From contig CAXKVR010000588.1 of assembly GCA_964058845.1 (NCBI GenBank), forward strand, positions 1 to 37,397: DNA of 37,397 nucleotides, written 5' to 3'. A program made the position numbers and the translations under genes. Shown here in pieces: positions 34,279 through 37,397 of the stretch; the stretch's first letter is position 1, and each line of letters starts with the position of its first letter. The notes below the pieces were generated by a model that saw nothing but the letters and a program-made list of their open reading frames with translations, was not told where the DNA came from and did not search any database. This DNA is from Carex sylvatica (Eukaryota; Streptophyta; Magnoliopsida; Poales; Cyperaceae).

Positions 34279-34570
34279 ATTGTTGTCAACATTTTGTTTC
34301 TTGTTTCACCTATATCCGCACATACATATATATACACATATATGCATACCTATATATGCATATGCATATATTCGCATACATACACATGAGGTTTTTTATT
34401 ATAAACAAATTGATTTATTATAATAATTATAATTTTTTGAAAAATCAAGTTCTTAATTTTTTTTTATTATTGTTAAAATGTTGACCTTTATACATTTTTA
34501 TTGAAATTTTGTAAATATTTATTAAAATTTGACATTAAATTTTTTTTATAGGTGTAGAGACGGAGAGAGA

Positions 34571-34596
34571 GGGGGGGGGGGGGGGGGGGGGGGGGG
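34571..34596. repeat. Poly-G run of 26
   Basis: Twenty-six consecutive G bases preceded by GGAGAGAGA and followed by CGGGGCG. The length may be inexact because of replication or sequencing slippage. Confidence 0.8.
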
Positions 34597-34691
34597 CGGG
34601 GCGTAGTTATGAGTTACGCATGATGTGTCATGCAAGTGTTGTTTGTTCTTTGTTTTAAATAAGTTTGTTTCTATTATGTGAATAATACTAC

Positions 34692-35103
34692 GAGCAAAGC
34701 TAGGGTGTGATGTGCTCACTAAGAAGTTTTGGTGAGCACAACTTCAAAAGTATATCAAATATATTTTAAACGACGAATTCAAACCGTTGAAATTCACGTA
34801 CTTCATGAGTGATGCATGTCCATGTAAAATTTTGAAAGTTTATTTACTACAAGGTCAAGCGGTCAAAGAAATGGACATTTTATTTATAAGTTGTTTTATA
34901 TATTCATTTTTCATTATTTCTTTAACCGCTTGATCTTGTAGCAAATGAATTCGAAATTTTTAAAATTTTGCATGAACATGCATCACTCATGAAGTACATG
35001 GATTTCAACTGTTTGAATTCGTCGTTTGAAGCCGATCCGATATACTTTTGGAGTTGTAATTATCAAACTTTTTTAGTGAGCGCATCACACCCTAGCTTTG
35101 CTC
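34692..35103. mobile_element. Mutator-like foldback MITE, GAGCAAAGCT ends (412 bp)
   Basis: The end GAGCAAAGCTAGGGTGTGAT is inverted at the right. Perfect 9-bp duplication TAATACTAC at 34683-34691 and 35104-35112. Layout and internal motifs (ATGCATCACTCATGAAGTAC, TCAAGCGGTCAAA) show it is a relative of the GAGTAGAA foldbacks at 4073, 6060 and 20254. Confidence 0.94.
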
Positions 35104-35112
35104 TAATACTAC

Positions 35113-35740
35113 TCATAATTTTTAGTATAAGCTAATAAAGTTCTTTATAATGAAATATAAATTTTGTTTAAAAGAAAGGTATCTTGAGTATTAAATTTGT
35201 TATCTTGCAATGATATATTAGTGAAAATCAATAAAACTATCATGTTGTAATTCTAGCTTTATCACTTGATACTCGCGTAACAAAAATTCTAGCTTTATCC
35301 GGAAACATAAGAAGTTCTAGCTTTATCAATTTTAATTTATTTATTTTCTTGTATGATAAATAATTTTTTTGACAACTCTTTAACATATTTTTCTTATGTT
35401 TCAGCAATGTACGTCACATTTGACATATTTTACTTATTTGACAAATGAAGTTTTATTTTATTTTAAAATTTATCAGCTGAAAAAATGAGTAATTATATAT
35501 ATATATTTTTTTTTTTGAACATTTTGTGTAAAAAGTAACGTAATTTCTTTTTTAGCTGTGTGATATATCATTTTGTATTAGTATTATTCACAAATATATC
35601 AAATTCTGTGATAGTATCAATATTATCCTACATATGTTGTTGCATTTGATGTATATTTTGTTAATTTATAGTTACTCGTTATGTTATCCATATAATTTCT
35701 GCAATGCGACAACAACTAAATAAGAAGAATATGCTTAATT
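35113..35740. other. AT-rich spacer
   Basis: The phrase TTCTAGCTTTATC recurs three times between about 35250 and 35330. No gene is supported. Confidence 0.4.
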
Positions 35741-35789
35741 TTTGTTTTATGAGGGTGGTTCCACTGCACCCAAAATTCTCTACTCCCAA

Positions 35790-36114
35790 ATGCTCCTAAA
35801 ATTTGCACCGTCTGATCTTCATCAAAAATCGTGCAGATCAAAAGAAAAATTCAGCGCAAAAATACTTTGTCCAGTAGTGGAGTCTCCTATTCTCCCCCTC
35901 TCTCAACGATTAGAGCCCCTTCCCGAAGAAAAATACCTCAAGCTAACGCTCGCCTCTCAGATCAGCTCTTTCATCTCCTCCGTGGTCGCTCTCTCCTCTC
36001 TTGCATCGCCACTCTTTCCTTCTCTATCATTGGCGCTGTCCTCTCGCACTCAACCGCACCCTCACCCTCTCGCCGCCTCACGTTCCACCCTTATATTATT
36101 CCCACTCAATACAG
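35790..36114 (+). other. Possible leader exon of a plus-strand transcript
   Basis: A pyrimidine-rich stretch that is less AT-rich than its surroundings ends in CAATACAG|GTAAGG, a strong donor at 36114/36115. It resembles a 5' UTR or first exon. Reading frames across it are Ser/Leu/Pro-rich and match no family I know. Any downstream exons lie beyond the window or were not recognised. Confidence 0.3.
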
Positions 36115-36579
36115 GTAAGGCACACTCCTCTTAAATTTCCACCCTTATGTTATTTTTCAACTTCAACGAATTTGTATTGGTTGCCCAATTTGCATAAAAA
36201 AATAAAAATAAAAACCCAGAAACGCATATGGTCATATTTAAACCAGATTGCTATCCTGTGGTTGGTATTTTTAAATTTAGCAATCAAATATCCTTCTTGG
36301 ATCTGGATTTTTTTGGGTTGTCAGATGTTAAGGCACCAGTATAACTACAGTTGTAGCAATTCATAGATTCTATGTTGCATTGAGGGTAAAATTGAGGGCA
36401 TTTGTGTTGAAACTTTTATATTTTTGTGCCTAATTTCATAATTTGAGAGATCACTACTGGTTCAATTGAGTTCTAGATTGATATATTAAATTGTTCGACC
36501 TTGATTATAACACATTGTATATTAAATTTGTGATACAGGACATGTATTGAAGTTGATTGCGACTTAGTTTAAGACAGAG

Positions 36580-36978
36580 ATGAAGAGGTTTGAATGGACA
36601 AGGTATCAAATTAATATTTTACGGAAGCTTGTCGGTTTTGAATATGATGTGGACCTATGTGATCCAATGGAGACAGCCATTCATCTTCTCTTTCAATGCT
36701 CCTATGCGAGGACAATTTGGAGCTTGATTGCTCTACGAATGGGTTACCGGCTAATGGTACCAGGAGATTCGGTACAGGAAGTGTGGTGTTGTTCATAGGA
36801 GCTTGTGAGAACTGAAGGCAAGATAAGAAAGAAGATGTGGATTTGTTGGGTTTTAGGAATAATGTGGATGATTTGGAAACAGTGAAATGCGCTGGTTTTA
36901 AGAGAGAAAATGGGACCAGCGTACCTATTGACTGACAAGATTGAACAAGAGGTTAAGTTATGGATGCAATTATGTTAA
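36580..36978 (+). pseudogene. LINE fragment: zinc-binding region after reverse transcriptase (zf-RVT), broken
   Basis: One frame reads through two stop codons (36796-36798 and one in KQ*NA near 36884). It has DLCDPMETAIHLLFQCSYAR then TIWSLIA, the CxxC...HLLFxCxxAxxIW pattern of the zf-RVT region near the end of plant LINE ORF2, and then WMIWKQ*NALVL like the family's W-x-x-W-x-x-R-N-x. The first cysteine of the motif appears lost (VDLCDP). No reverse-transcriptase core is in the window. A ten-base A run at about 37222-37231, after AATAAA, may be the old 3' tail. Dead relic. Confidence 0.75.
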
Positions 36979-37397
36979 CGGGTTAGAGGCTAAGGTCTCA
37001 GTCCAAGCGGTTGGTACACAGAGACATATAATGGATGGAAGTTTCTGTTTTCGTTTTTGGGCTTGGGTTTTTAGATTACATAGTTGAAATTTTTGATGTA
37101 TAAGTAAAAGACTATGGTACTGGTACCATGGGTACTGGAGGAGTGGTACGATTGCGTAATTGTATATATGATTTTTTTTTTCAATAAATATAAACCTTGG
37201 TAGCATCTGCCAAGCTTCTCCAAAAAAAAAAGGAATATTATGGGGAGCAATTACTTTGTTAAATATTGCAACTATTTTTAGTTGAAAAAAATTGTCTTAT
37301 AGTATGATGTATTTATTGAAAGTTGATGAGTGAGATTAAATTTTGTAACAGTTAGTGTAATTTTATTGAATGTATTGTAGCTATTAAATAGTTAATG
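36979..37397. other. Probable LINE 3' tail and spacer
   Basis: A T run and AATAAATATAAA at about 37170-37195, then an A run at about 37222-37231; after that, AT-rich sequence without recognisable content up to the window end. Confidence 0.4.

Noticed and set aside
35742..36134. 130-codon open frame
   Set aside because: Ser/Pro/Leu-rich frame across a CT-rich leader-like block; the overlapping +2 frame is equally open, and the donor at 36115 lies inside it.

Overview
This window looks like nuclear DNA of a flowering plant. It is AT-rich, with short GT-AG introns in every gene. It holds plant-type gene families (a UBC37-like E2, BCS1-type AAA-ATPases, a Zim17/DNL zinc-finger protein, a WIYLD-domain protein) and a dense load of small DNA transposons. 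The species cannot be fixed from sequence alone.

Layout. 1-2415 (-): a UBC37/UBE2T-like ubiquitin-conjugating enzyme whose 3' end lies outside the window. 3.1-10.7 kb: transposon-rich spacer with a 179-bp Mutator-like MITE, a 3.26-kb composite palindrome, a second large foldback, a 169-bp tandem repeat and a decayed hAT-like element. 11.3-19.1 kb: a gene island of two closely related two-exon AAA-ATPase genes facing each other tail to tail (+ at 11281-13068, - at 17319-19078), with a four-exon Zim17-type mitochondrial chaperone-escort gene (+) between them. 20.2-26.7 kb: a second transposon nest. It holds foldback elements inserted into AT microsatellites inside a larger foldback, a Mutator-type element carrying gene fragments (Pack-MULE) inside another foldback, and a hAT-like element built of GGGTA/CGGGT motifs. 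28.9-30.2 kb (-): a four-exon WIYLD-domain gene with an AT-hook-like N-terminus. 30.7-35.1 kb: further MITEs (Mutator type with 9-bp and hAT type with 8-bp target duplications) and a 26-base G run. 35.1-37.4 kb: a possible leader exon and a dead LINE fragment.

The main theme is a set of foldback DNA elements whose ends mostly begin GAG and which, wherever the flank is readable, sit between perfect 9-bp target-site duplications. Several otherwise different families share a short core resembling GATCCAAACCGTT. One family of three copies (157-181 bp) has a palindrome in its terminal repeat, and two of its copies lie just upstream of genes. The genes are ordinary plant housekeeping or stress genes and I see no joint pathway. 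The AAA pair is a local inverted duplication, and both copies have a similar TATA box and a nearby W-box. I found no CRISPR array, rRNA or tRNA gene and no complete transposase.
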